Under the pieces are notes generated by a model. It had not been told where the DNA came from. It saw nothing but the letters and a program-made list of their open reading frames with translations, and ran no database searches. Below are positions 1 through 7,570 of a stretch of 37,979 bases of DNA, in pieces. The position numbers and the translations under genes are program-made. Position 1 is the first letter of the stretch. Every line of letters starts with the position of its first letter. The stretch is from Clostridia bacterium (GTDB taxonomy: Bacteria > Bacillota > Clostridia > Christensenellales > CAG-138). The stretch is from positions 1 to 37,979 of the forward strand of contig JAEDCW010000011.1 of the NCBI GenBank assembly GCA_016293975.1. Direction: 5' to 3'.

Positions 1-403
1 TACGTCAGAAGGAACTGTGTTTTGCATCGTCCGGGATGCAATGGCGGTAGCACGGGACAAGATGCGCCCGGGGGTCGTTATGAAGGAGGCAAATCAGGCT
101 GTAATCGACTTCTACAAGAAGGCGCTCCGCACAGCAAAGCTTATCCGCGACGACAGCGAGGTCTCAAAGTATTACTATCACGGGGTTTTCCATTCCTTGG
201 GATTGGACACCCACGACCCCTGTGACCGCACGGTCTACGAACCGGGCATGGTAGTCACATGCGAACCCTGCTTGTAGGTTGCGGAGGAGGGAATAGGTAT
301 CCGCCTTGAGAATGACATACTGATAACTGACGGCGAGCCAGAGGACTTTATTGCCGACAGACTGCTCGATATTGCCGAAATCGAAGAGCTTATGAGCAGG
401 TAA
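1..403 (+). pseudogene. M24 family metallopeptidase (aminopeptidase P-like), 3' part, interrupted by an in-frame stop
   Basis: The reading frame enters from the window edge and encodes the C-terminal catalytic part of a pita-bread-fold M24 peptidase, which removes N-terminal residues from peptides, often at Xaa-Pro. The segment HGVFHSLGLDTHD carries the metal-binding His and the motif typical of aminopeptidase P, CEP carries a metal-ligand Glu, and RLEND supplies the last Glu after the break. A TAG codon at 275-277 interrupts the frame exactly where homologues read EPGLYV; here it reads EPCL-stop-V. The frame is otherwise open to a TAA at 401-403 and still matches the family (GIGIRLENDILIT). 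The Gly to Cys change and the stop sit within nine bases. This is either a decaying gene or a local sequence error. The 5' end lies outside the window. Confidence 0.75.
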
Positions 404-464
404 TATCTGCTTTGCAATGTTCGATGCCGCTTGGAGCAGTACGCATTGCCTGCTTGAATACTGG

Positions 465-482
465 TAAACTAAGTTTAGTTTA
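465..482. repeat. Perfect inverted repeat TAAACTAA-GT-TTAGTTTA
   Basis: Two 8-base arms with a two-base centre lie between the M24 fragment and its terminator. The AT-rich dyad resembles a dimeric-repressor operator in form, but no promoter or regulator can be tied to it. It could equally be a chance palindrome in AT-rich spacer. Confidence 0.4.
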
Positions 483-511
483 TTGGCGGCAAAGTGGATA
501 TGGTATAGAAT

Positions 512-538
512 AAAAGCCCGTACTTTTGGGCTTTTTTT
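512..538 (+). terminator. Intrinsic terminator after the M24 fragment
   Basis: The stem AAAAGCCC/GGGCTTTT with an 8-base loop is followed directly by a run of T. It would end transcription of the interrupted peptidase gene. Its reverse side also carries a short T run, but no minus-strand gene is seen next to it. Confidence 0.85.
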
Positions 539-670
539 GATGCCCATGCCTATTTGTAAGAGTCACAATGCAGATTACGCAGGCTACGCCTCATAAGTTA
601 ACATCAATAAGCGCATACTCCCCTAAATTGTGATAGTATAAGTAAACACAAACTTAGGCAGAGGTATCGT

Positions 671-1357
671 ATGTATAAATACTTGCTATGGGATATTGAC
701 GGAACAATACTCGACTTTTTTGCGGCGGAAGCTTACGCAATAAGGGTTTTGTTCGATAAATATAAGCTGGGCACGTGCAGTGACGAGATGATTGAGACGT
801 ACTCGCGGATAAACGTGAAATACTGGCAGGCGCTCGAAAGAAATGAGATGACAAAGCCGGAGATACTCGTCGGAAGGTTCAGGGATTTCTTTGAGGTCAT
901 GGGGATAGATACGGAGCTTGCGGCGGCATTTAACAGCGATTATCAGCTTTCTCTCGGTGACCACATAGTTTTTGTGAAGCACGCTATGGATATGCTCAAC
1001 GATGAGAAGGGCAAATATATGCTGATAGCTGTGACAAACGGGACTAAGATTGCGCAGACAAAAAAACTGCGGCAATCCGGGCTTGATAAGGTATTCGATG
1101 CGATTTTCATATCGGAGGATGTGGGGAGCGAGAAGCCCAATGCGGAGTATTTTGAACACGTATTCAGAGAAACTGGCATCACAGACAGAAACCAAGTGCT
1201 CATAATAGGCGACTCGTTGACGAGCGACATGAGGGGCGGAGAGATAGCGGGAATAGACACCTGCTGGTATAACCCAAATCACAATACAAACGAGTACGGC
1301 ATTCGGACGACATACGAGATAGACGACATAGCAAAGCTTAAAGAGATACTCGGCTGA
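671..1357 (+). CDS. HAD-superfamily hydrolase, YjjG/YfnB-type nucleotide phosphatase
   Basis: This 228-residue subfamily IA HAD phosphatase matches the YjjG/YfnB group, whose characterised members dephosphorylate pyrimidine nucleotides, including non-canonical ones. Visible motifs are motif I DIDGT (nucleophile D8, acid/base D10), motif II in VTNGTK, the motif III Lys in GSEKPN and motif IV GDSLTSD near the C-terminus. The long insert after motif I forms the helical cap. Length is normal. The ATG is preceded by AGAGGT at about 7 bases. It is flanked by unrelated single genes, so the natural substrate cannot be read from context; the YjjG assignment rests on overall sequence feel and the DIDGTILDF start. 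Confidence 0.88.
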   Translation: MYKYLLWDIDGTILDFFAAEAYAIRVLFDKYKLGTCSDEMIETYSRINVKYWQALERNEMTKPEILVGRFRDFFEVMGIDTELAAAFNSDYQLSLGDHIVFVKHAMDMLNDEKGKYMLIAVTNGTKIAQTKKLRQSGLDKVFDAIFISEDVGSEKPNAEYFEHVFRETGITDRNQVLIIGDSLTSDMRGGEIAGIDTCWYNPNHNTNEYGIRTTYEIDDIAKLKEILG

Positions 1358-1418
1358 GACGCACTTCGTCTTGGTTATTTGCGATATGAAACAGCCAACA
1401 GCACATAGGAGCGCTTAG

Positions 1419-1859
1419 GTGAAATGCATACTCTTCTATTTGATTCAATGGACTTGGGGCTTGCTGCAAAATATCGCAGGTCTGATATTCATGCTGTGCC
1501 TCGGCAGACAGAGGCGCGGCATTTATCACGGCGCTCTGATAACCTACTACAAAGGCAAGCCGAAGTTGTCAAAGCTCGGTAACTGCTCGCTCGGTATGTT
1601 CATATTCATAAACGGAGAAAACTCATCTGATTTGATTGAGAGCATAGCGGTGCACGAATACGGCCACAGCATACAGTCGCTTATAACGGGGCCGCTTTAC
1701 CTCGCAGTCATAGGTTTGCCGTCGCTTATATGGGCGCGCAGGTTTGCGTTAAAGCGGAAAACAGGAGAGTCTTGTGATAAGTACACGTCGCGCTATCCCG
1801 AGCGTCAAGCAAATACGTTGGGAGAGAGGACTACGTGTGGAAAGCCTGTTCGATGGTAG
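1419..1859 (+). CDS. Small membrane-associated HExxH putative zinc peptidase
   Basis: This 146-residue protein has two hydrophobic stretches (about residues 5-27 and 88-106) flanking the motif HEYGH (H79, E80, H83), the classic zinc-binding and catalytic signature of metallopeptidases. A downstream ERQANTLG segment could supply a further ligand Glu, as seen in similar small Firmicutes proteins that end with a WANxLG-like segment. The GTG start is chosen because AGGAG lies 7 bases upstream. The last ten residues after TLGE look less conserved in type, so a late frameshift is possible. Substrate and topology are unknown; membrane location is inferred from hydrophobicity. Confidence 0.65.
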   Translation: MKCILFYLIQWTWGLLQNIAGLIFMLCLGRQRRGIYHGALITYYKGKPKLSKLGNCSLGMFIFINGENSSDLIESIAVHEYGHSIQSLITGPLYLAVIGLPSLIWARRFALKRKTGESCDKYTSRYPERQANTLGERTTCGKPVRW

Positions 1860-1980
1860 ACTCGGTCAATGCATCTCATTGATGGCATAAATAGCATAAC
1901 TTGTAATTTCAAAATGCACGCCTGTGTGATATATTTAATGCAGAACAAAGCGAGCCATCTTTTATGTATTGGAGGTTAAT

Positions 1981-2406
1981 ATGGAAAAGAAAAAGGGCTT
2001 TTTTGCAGAATTCAAGGAATTCATCTCGCGCGGAAACGTAATGGACCTTGCGATAGGCGTAATAATCGGCAGTGCATTCACGGCGATTGTGAATTCGCTT
2101 GTCAACGATGTAATAATGCCTGTAATCGGCATAATCATGGGCGGCGTGGACTTCACCGGCCTTAAATTCGTGATTACTCCCGCAAACGGCGACATTGCCG
2201 AAGTTGCAATCTGCTACGGTAACTTCATACAGACCGTTGTCAACTTCCTTTTAGTTGCATTTGTCATATTCCTACTGGTAAAGGGCATGAACAGCTTGCA
2301 CAAGAAGAAGGAAGAGCCGGTCAGCGAGCCTGCACCCACAGAGCCCTCCGAGGAAGTAAAGCTTCTCCGTGAGATAAGGGATGCGGTCGCAAAGAGCGAT
2401 AAGTAA
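1981..2406 (+). CDS. mscL: Large-conductance mechanosensitive channel MscL
   Basis: MscL is a homopentameric membrane channel that opens under membrane tension to release solutes during hypo-osmotic shock. This 141-residue protein has the family signature near the N-terminus (FKEFISRGNVMDLAIGVIIG), TM1 with the pore-lining A/G pattern, a periplasm-type loop, TM2 (about residues 72-94) and a charged C-terminal helix ending in LLREIRDAV. The ATG at 1981 is chosen because GGAGG sits 5 bases upstream; an upstream TTG in frame has no ribosome binding site. It appears monocistronic, with a hairpin-terminator downstream. Confidence 0.96.
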   Translation: MEKKKGFFAEFKEFISRGNVMDLAIGVIIGSAFTAIVNSLVNDVIMPVIGIIMGGVDFTGLKFVITPANGDIAEVAICYGNFIQTVVNFLLVAFVIFLLVKGMNSLHKKKEEPVSEPAPTEPSEEVKLLREIRDAVAKSDK

Positions 2407-2479
2407 AGATGCGTTTTCGACAATTTGACGCACAGTAACTAATCGACGGCCGATGTGCCGCATAGAAACTAAATACGCA

Positions 2480-2541
2480 CCGACTCCTGAATCGCACAGG
2501 GCAAAACCACCTCAACTACGGATTATGGAGTCGGCTTTTTT
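2480..2541 (+). terminator. Long-loop hairpin terminator downstream of mscL
   Basis: CCGACTCC pairs perfectly with GGAGTCGG about 39 bases later, followed at once by CTTTTTT. The large loop is unusual for a simple intrinsic terminator, but stem plus T tract fit the end of the mscL transcript. Confidence 0.65.
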
Positions 2542-2579
2542 GGAGGGTGCAGCCGATAGGCATACACGCTATAAGAACA

Positions 2580-2885
2580 TCATTCCGAAACTGTGTCAAA
2601 CGGCCAGTCGATAATGCCGCCGAAGTCGAGCACGTCTGTGTAGCCGATGTCTATAAGCATATTAGCGGCGATTGCACTGCGTCGCCCTGACCTGCAGTAT
2701 ACGAGAAGCTTTTGTGACTTATTTGGTAATTCCGCTTCTGCCCTGAACGCGAGCTCGTCATACGGTATCAAAACAGCGCCAGGTATATGCCCTTCGTCAA
2801 ACTCTTTTTTTGTGCGGACGTCGAGTATTATGTAACCGCTTTGGGTGTCGACTATGTCCTTTGCCTTTTCGGGTGTGATAAGCAT
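2580..2885 (-). CDS. Single-domain rhodanese-like protein
   Basis: This 101-residue protein is one rhodanese domain, the fold that carries sulfur as a persulfide on an active-site Cys. The CH2-like motif DVRTKKEFDEGHIPGA (about residues 22-37) and the active-site loop YCRSGRRS with C64 are clear, and the length matches PspE/GlpE-type single domains. No signal peptide is seen, so it should act in the cytoplasm. A strong AAGGAG lies about 7 bases before the ATG. The six-residue active loop CRSGRR fits sulfur transferases rather than phosphatases. Its sulfur acceptor is unknown and neighbours give no hint. Confidence 0.9.
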   Translation of the reverse strand: MLITPEKAKDIVDTQSGYIILDVRTKKEFDEGHIPGAVLIPYDELAFRAEAELPNKSQKLLVYCRSGRRSAIAANMLIDIGYTDVLDFGGIIDWPFDTVSE

Positions 2886-3069
2886 GTTATGCTCCTTTGG
2901 TTGTTTCTATTCGCACTGCGATAAATCAGGGGACAGTCTTTGCAGACCACTCACTGCGATAAACAGCACGTGTGACATAGGTTTTTGCATTTTTTCCTGT
3001 CTATTTATAGCTTGTCCGACTATGCAATCGGCATGACACACCTGCGCATACCGGCGTATGCTCTCGATA

Positions 3070-3561
3070 CTATTCGACCAGATATTCGATATGAAGAAAG
3101 CGTGTATGCATATAATCATATGTCGAGAGAGACCGATAATCAGTATCGTAGCTATGGGCGGCGATGAGTACGTTTTTAGGGCTGCTCGGTGCGGATGACT
3201 CGACTACTACGAGAGTATGCCCAAAAATGTCGTCAGAAAACGACAACTGAACCAAATCTCCGGGCATGAGCTCATCAATTTGGCATATGCGTGCTACAGG
3301 ACCTACGGTGTCAGAAGATCTTGTAAGAAACTTATAGAGATAAGGGACACCTGTCCATGCGGGGGATTTGCGGTTTGCATCTATGTAGTACCAGCCAAAT
3401 GTGGGCAGATAGTTCATGATACCTCCGCCCGCGCGTATGCACTGGGAAGCAAAGTTTGTGCAGTCACCCCCTAATTCATCGTAGTTATAGTACATTGGAT
3501 TACGCTTATATGCCCATTTGTGAGCGTACTCCACAGCCGCTTTGCGGTCATATTCAAGCAT
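3070..3561 (-). CDS. Amidase_6-type putative cysteine hydrolase
   Basis: This 163-residue protein resembles the putative amidase domain family (amidase_6), NlpC/P60-like cysteine hydrolases often found in Firmicutes surface or spore proteins. The nucleophile motif GGDCTNFASQC (C34) and the His in DIFGHTLVVVE, plus a following AAHSYD, match the expected Cys-His arrangement. There is no signal peptide and no additional domain, so it is a stand-alone catalytic unit with unknown location. The start ATG has AAAGGGG about 8 bases upstream. It is divergent from the downstream superoxide dismutase gene. Substrate (peptide or peptidoglycan amide) is inferred only from the family. Confidence 0.8.
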   Translation of the reverse strand: MLEYDRKAAVEYAHKWAYKRNPMYYNYDELGGDCTNFASQCIRAGGGIMNYLPTFGWYYIDANRKSPAWTGVPYLYKFLTRSSDTVGPVARICQIDELMPGDLVQLSFSDDIFGHTLVVVESSAPSSPKNVLIAAHSYDTDYRSLSTYDYMHTRFLHIEYLVE

Positions 3562-3664
3562 GCTTATTACCCCTTTCCGTTTGTACTACAATATGGCTCA
3601 TTGTTTGAATATGTGTTGACGGTTTTCCTTTGGGCACACTCACAACCCTGAGCGCATGTAGTTT

Positions 3665-3689
3665 GTGTGCGGTTATGGCAAACGCACAC
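3665..3689. promoter_or_regulatory. GTGTGCG/CGCACAC inverted repeat upstream of the SOD gene
   Basis: Two perfect 7-base arms are separated by 11 bases, about 40 bases before the SOD start. It may be an operator or a 5'-leader hairpin. No convincing -35/-10 pair was found around it, so its relation to the promoter is open. Confidence 0.4.
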
Positions 3690-3726
3690 CTCGATGAATA
3701 GTATGAAATAAAACGAGGTGGATAAT

Positions 3727-4224
3727 GTGAATCAACGATTTAGAAACAAGTCGATGCCGACTATACTTGGCGGATTGCCGACTGCAAGGGCGAATATCTC
3801 AGGAGATGCGGCACACCCCTTACTATATGGGAATGTGGATTTTTTCCCGCATCAGAGCGGGACGCTTGTGGTAGCCGAGCTGTGGGGCTTGCCGCACGAT
3901 GCCGCTAAATGCGCTCCCAATCTGTTTGCGATGCATATACACGCAGGTGGAAGCTGTTTGGCTGAACACAATGAGCCGTTTTCTACGGCAGGTGGGCATT
4001 ACAATCCCGATAGCTGTCCGCATCCGGCACACGCAGGAGATTTGCCCCCGCTTTTCGGAAACGATGGCTATGCATGGCAGGCATTCTATACAGAAAGGTT
4101 TGATTCCAGGGAGGTATTGGGAAAAACTGTGATAATCCATTCGCAGAGAGACGACTTTAAGTCGCAGCCGGCAGGTGACGCGGGTGGACGCATAGGCTGC
4201 GGAGTAATTAAGAGCTGGCGCTGA
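3727..4224 (+). CDS. Cu/Zn superoxide dismutase family protein without signal peptide
   Basis: Cu/Zn SOD converts superoxide to oxygen and peroxide. All seven metal ligands appear in order: the HIH pair and the later IIHSQRDD His (copper), the GGHYNP bridging His, and PHPAHAGD supplying two His and the Asp for zinc. The Cys pair (HAGGSC and IGCGVI) and the active-site Arg (GGRIGCG) are also in place, so a functional enzyme is plausible. Unlike most bacterial SodC proteins it has no signal peptide or lipobox. GAGGTGG lies about 5 bases before the GTG chosen here; another in-frame GTG nine bases upstream (3718) overlaps that sequence and is less likely. The gene stands alone between a divergent amidase and a convergent DUF1622 gene. 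Confidence 0.87.
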   Translation: MNQRFRNKSMPTILGGLPTARANISGDAAHPLLYGNVDFFPHQSGTLVVAELWGLPHDAAKCAPNLFAMHIHAGGSCLAEHNEPFSTAGGHYNPDSCPHPAHAGDLPPLFGNDGYAWQAFYTERFDSREVLGKTVIIHSQRDDFKSQPAGDAGGRIGCGVIKSWR

Positions 4225-4305
4225 GAAAGAACATGAAATTCTATCCTGCAAAACAGGCGATTGTGCCGTGATCACTGCGAAAACCCGTGCAGGTCGTTGT
4301 TAAGC

Positions 4306-4413
4306 ATGATTGAACTTGATGATTACAAAATCAAAGACCCGACGTATCTGTTGAACGAGAATACTGTACTCAAGCGATACTACGGTCTTATTTCTGTGTG
4401 TAAAAAACTATGA
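4306..4413 (+). CDS. Possible small or frameshift-broken protein remnant
   Basis: A 35-codon frame starts MIELDDYKIKDPTYLL and stops just after a run of six A. In the adjacent frame the reading continues over that A run as VKNYDKAYQRE to a TAA near 4470, which suggests one protein broken by a frameshift in the homopolymer. I recognise no family, and no clear ribosome binding site precedes it. It may be a gene remnant or chance. The surrounding 240 bases between the SOD and DUF1622 genes hold nothing else I can support. Confidence 0.25.
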   Translation: MIELDDYKIKDPTYLLNENTVLKRYYGLISVCKKL

Positions 4414-4463
4414 CAAGGCTTATCAAAGAGAAGCACATACACAGCGAGATATGAACGGCGATA

Positions 4464-4781
4464 TTAACCCTTAAGCTCGAAGTGAATGAGAAACGACAGC
4501 AGCGCGCGGAGCACAATTATCGAGCCGAGAATCAGTATCTCCTTTATGTCGCGGATAAGCACGGTCTTCAGTATCTCCGCACCCATCTTGAATTCGAGCG
4601 CAAGCGCGAGCGCAGAAGCCAGCTCCTGCTTGACGGGATAAGTCTTTTTCTTTATAAACGTCAGCACGTACATTCCGAATGTCTTTACGGAGCTTACGAA
4701 TATTATGATAACGCCAATAAGCTCAAGAAACGCGATTATATAAGGTATTATGAATTCAAGCAGATGCTCCAAGCCATACAC
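4464..4781 (-). CDS. DUF1622 family membrane protein
   Basis: This 105-residue protein has three hydrophobic helices (about residues 9-30, 32-44 and 81-98) and the conserved core LASALALALEFKMGAEILKT that marks DUF1622. The family has no established function; members are small inner-membrane proteins. An AAGGAG lies a few bases before the ATG. The gene points toward the SOD gene and is not in an operon. Function cannot be inferred from neighbours. Confidence 0.85.
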   Translation of the reverse strand: MYGLEHLLEFIIPYIIAFLELIGVIIIFVSSVKTFGMYVLTFIKKKTYPVKQELASALALALEFKMGAEILKTVLIRDIKEILILGSIIVLRALLSFLIHFELKG

Positions 4782-4944
4782 TCCTTGTTAGGTTTGTTTT
4801 TAGTGTATGCTGAAAATCGAATGTGATGTAAACAAGTCAGTGAAGACAGGCACGTTCTAAGGTGACATAATCTCGAGTCAATTAGCTATATTTATGAATA
4901 AACAATGGCGTGACGGTGAAAAGACGCTTTCGCGTGTAAAATCG

Positions 4945-4973
4945 TTGCAAGCATGAAAACTTTGTTATATAAT
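4945..4973 (+). promoter_or_regulatory. Sigma-A-type promoter for the SPFH/zinc-ribbon/TPM genes
   Basis: TTGCAA, a 17-base spacer and a perfect TATAAT give a near-consensus promoter. The predicted start near 4980 lies about 60 bases before the gene's ATG and downstream of an in-frame ATG at 4953, which argues against that earlier start. Confidence 0.8.
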
Positions 4974-5042
4974 AGTTTAGAATATACATTAACGGAGCAA
5001 TTCGGTAGATGTATGTATAACAACATATGGAAAGGGAACGTT

Positions 5043-6359
5043 ATGGGACTTATTAAAGCAGGTATAGGTGCATTGGGAGGAACCCTTGCTGATCAGTGGA
5101 AGGAGTTTTTTTACTGTGAAGCTATAGATAAGGATACGCTCGTCGTAAAGGGTCAGAAGCGTATTTCCGGTCGTTCATCAAACACAAAGGGCAATGACAA
5201 CATTATTTCTAATGGTTCCGGCATAGCCGTTGCTGACGGCCAGTGCATGATAATCGTCGAGCAGGGGAAGGTCGTCGAGGTCTGCGCAGAGCCGGGCGAG
5301 TTCACATACGACTCATCGACAGAGCCCAGCATATTTACAGGCAAGCTTGGACAAAGCCTCAAGGAAACATTCAAAACCATAGGTAAGCGTTTTACCTACG
5401 GTGGCGATACAGGCAAAGATCAGAGAGTATATTACTTCAATACCAAGGAACTTATTGACAACAAGTTCGGTACGGCTAACCCCATACCTTTCCGTGTTGT
5501 CGATAGGAACATAGGTCTCGATATCGACGTATCAGTAAGATGCAACGGTATCTATTCGTATAGAATCGTCAACCCGCTGCTCTTCTATACAAATGTTTGC
5601 GGTAATGTAGAAAGCGCATACAGCAGGAGCGAGATAGACAATCAGCTCAAGACGGAGTTCGTTTCCGCCCTCCAGCCTGCATTCGCGAAGATTTCCGAGA
5701 TGGAGATAAGGCCCAACGTAATCCCCGCTCACGTCGAAGAGCTCTGCGAAGCTATGAACGAAGCGCTCACGAGGAAGTGGACCGAGACTCGCGGTCTGGC
5801 AATAGTATCTATCGCCATGAACCCCGTAACACTTCCCGAGGAAGACGCAGAGACCATCAAGCAGGCTCAGCGTGCCGCTATGATGCGCGATCCCAGTATG
5901 GCCGCCGCAACGCTCGTTGGCGCACAGGCAGATGCTATGAAGATGGCAGCTCAGAACGAAAACGGCGCAATGATGGGCTTCATGGGAATGGGCATGGCAA
6001 ACCAGGTAGGCGGAATGAACGCACAGGGACTGTTCCAGATGGCACAGCAGCAAGCCCAGCAGGCACAGCAGGCACCGCAGGCACCTGTGAACGGATGGAC
6101 CTGCTCTTGCGGCGCAGTCAATACCGGCAAGTTCTGTACCAACTGCGCAAGCCCCAAGCCCGCACCCGCAGGCACATGGACTTGCTCTTGCGGTACAGCC
6201 AACTTGTCTAAGTTCTGTCAGGAGTGCGGCAAGCCCAGACCTGCAGGCGCACCCGTATACCAGTGTGACAAATGCGGTTGGAAGCCTGAGGATCCAGAAC
6301 ATCCGCCGAGGTTCTGCCCGGAATGCGGTGACAGGTTTGACGAGAACGACATAAAGTAA
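5043..6359 (+). CDS. SPFH-domain protein with C-terminal zinc ribbons
   Basis: This is a 438-residue protein with an SPFH/band-7-like core (roughly residues 30-320) of the type once annotated as virion-core-like. SPFH proteins form oligomeric scaffolds, usually at membranes. A Gln/Ala-rich linker follows (QMAQQQAQQAQQAPQ), then three short zinc ribbons: WTCSCGAVNTGKFCTNC, WTCSCGTANLSKFCQEC and CDKCG...FCPECGD. There is no N-terminal transmembrane helix; a short glycine-rich segment (KAGIGALGG) may be a peripheral anchor. The ATG is chosen because AAAGGGA precedes it and the promoter lies just upstream. The next two genes are co-directional and also include a zinc-ribbon and a membrane TPM protein, suggesting one envelope-related function. 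Confidence 0.85.
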   Translation: MGLIKAGIGALGGTLADQWKEFFYCEAIDKDTLVVKGQKRISGRSSNTKGNDNIISNGSGIAVADGQCMIIVEQGKVVEVCAEPGEFTYDSSTEPSIFTGKLGQSLKETFKTIGKRFTYGGDTGKDQRVYYFNTKELIDNKFGTANPIPFRVVDRNIGLDIDVSVRCNGIYSYRIVNPLLFYTNVCGNVESAYSRSEIDNQLKTEFVSALQPAFAKISEMEIRPNVIPAHVEELCEAMNEALTRKWTETRGLAIVSIAMNPVTLPEEDAETIKQAQRAAMMRDPSMAAATLVGAQADAMKMAAQNENGAMMGFMGMGMANQVGGMNAQGLFQMAQQQAQQAQQAPQAPVNGWTCSCGAVNTGKFCTNCASPKPAPAGTWTCSCGTANLSKFCQECGKPRPAGAPVYQCDKCGWKPEDPEHPPRFCPECGDRFDENDIK

Positions 6360-6377
6360 GTTCGGAGATTGATTTTG

Positions 6378-6428
6378 CAGGTCGTGTAATACTTATTGTT
6401 TGATAAGTGGTCAGCACGACCTGTTTTT
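6378..6428 (+). terminator. Nested hairpin terminator or attenuator after the SPFH gene
   Basis: CAGGTCGTG pairs with CACGACCTG, enclosing a second hairpin ACTTAT/ATAAGT, and is followed by TTTTT. It lies inside an apparently co-directional cluster, so it probably lowers expression of the two downstream genes relative to the SPFH gene. Confidence 0.75.
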
Positions 6429-6472
6429 ATAAGAATGCCCGTTCGTGACGGCACGGCATTGGGAGGGATTAT

Positions 6473-7558
6473 ATGGATGGATTGATAGATTACAAATGTC
6501 CTGCCTGCGGTGGTGCGATTGAGTTTGACGCCGCCACACAGCGCATGAAGTGTCCTTATTGCGATACCGAGATCGACGTAGAGGAACTATTAAAGCTCGA
6601 CGCGGATATTGCCGATTCCAAGCAGGATGATATCAAATGGGACGAAGGCAGAATGTCCGAGTGGCAGGAGGGCGAAGCTGGTGACATATGCGCTTACATA
6701 TGCAATTCCTGCGGCGGCGAGGTTGTTGCGGATAAGAATACAGCTGCGAGCACTTGTCCGTTTTGCGGCAACCGTATAGTTATGAAGGGAAACATAGCGG
6801 GCGACCTGAAGCCGGATTTGATTATTCCCTTCAAGCTCGATAAAAACACCGCTAAGGAAGCATACAGAAGACACATATCGAAAAAGAGACTTTTGCCGAA
6901 ACTGTTTAAGACGGAAAACCATATTGATGAGTTGAAGGGGATATATGTTCCGTTTTGGCTTTTCGACGCGGATACCCAATCGAATGCGCGTTACAAGGGA
7001 ACAAAAATCAGAAGCTGGAGCGACGGCAACTATAATTACACCGAGACGAGCTTCTATGCGATAAGGCGTGCGGCGAATATTTCGTTCGGTGCGGTCACCG
7101 TAGATGGCTCAAGTAAGATGGAAGATACGCTTATGGAATCGATCGAGCCATACAATGTAAGCGAAGGCGTCGAATTCAGAACGGCGTATCTTGCGGGTTA
7201 TATCGCAGACAGGTACGACGTCGAGGCAAATCAGTGCGTCATAAGGGCCAACGAGAGGATAAAGAACAGCGTCGAGTCCATACTGAAAAGCACTGTTTCG
7301 GGCTATAGTACGCTTTCGACAGAGCACTGCAATGTAGCCATTCAAAACGGAGTGGCGAGATATGCGCTGTATCCCGTTTGGCTGATGAATACGACGTGGA
7401 AGGGCAAGCAGTACACGTTTGCCATGAACGGTCAGACAGGTAAGATGGTAGGCGACCTGCCTATGGACGTCGGTGCATTCTGGGCGTGGTTTGGAGGCTT
7501 GACTGTCGGCATCGGAGCCGTCGTCTACGGCATCGCTCAACTGCTGACTTTGATTTAA
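6473..7558 (+). CDS. TFIIB-type zinc-ribbon membrane protein
   Basis: This 361-residue protein begins with two zinc ribbons: CPAC...CPYC (residues about 9-30) and CNSC...CPFC (about 77-98). A central soluble region of unknown fold follows, containing IYVPFWLFDADTQ, a segment typical of Firmicutes proteins annotated as TFIIB-type zinc-ribbon proteins. A hydrophobic helix (about residues 335-357) closes the protein, predicting a membrane anchor. The GGGAGG before the ATG is strong. It sits between the SPFH and TPM genes. Despite the name there is no evidence for a transcription role; a structural role with the SPFH scaffold is inferred from context. Confidence 0.82.
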   Translation: MDGLIDYKCPACGGAIEFDAATQRMKCPYCDTEIDVEELLKLDADIADSKQDDIKWDEGRMSEWQEGEAGDICAYICNSCGGEVVADKNTAASTCPFCGNRIVMKGNIAGDLKPDLIIPFKLDKNTAKEAYRRHISKKRLLPKLFKTENHIDELKGIYVPFWLFDADTQSNARYKGTKIRSWSDGNYNYTETSFYAIRRAANISFGAVTVDGSSKMEDTLMESIEPYNVSEGVEFRTAYLAGYIADRYDVEANQCVIRANERIKNSVESILKSTVSGYSTLSTEHCNVAIQNGVARYALYPVWLMNTTWKGKQYTFAMNGQTGKMVGDLPMDVGAFWAWFGGLTVGIGAVVYGIAQLLTLI

Positions 7559-7570
7559 TGGAGGTGCGAT

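Noticed and set aside
484..507. Promoter-like TTGGCG-N17-TAGAAT
   Set aside because: Its start would fall within the terminator stem, leaving nothing to transcribe.
686..1282. 198-codon frame opposite the HAD gene
   Set aside because: Shadow of a well-supported gene with conserved motifs on the plus strand.
4953..5042. Earlier ATG for the SPFH protein
   Set aside because: It falls inside the predicted promoter spacer region and has no ribosome binding site.
5532..6302. 256-codon Cys/Ala-rich frame on the minus strand
   Set aside because: It lies wholly opposite the SPFH/zinc-ribbon gene, has no ribosome site, and its Cys-rich content comes from the complementary strand of the zinc ribbons.
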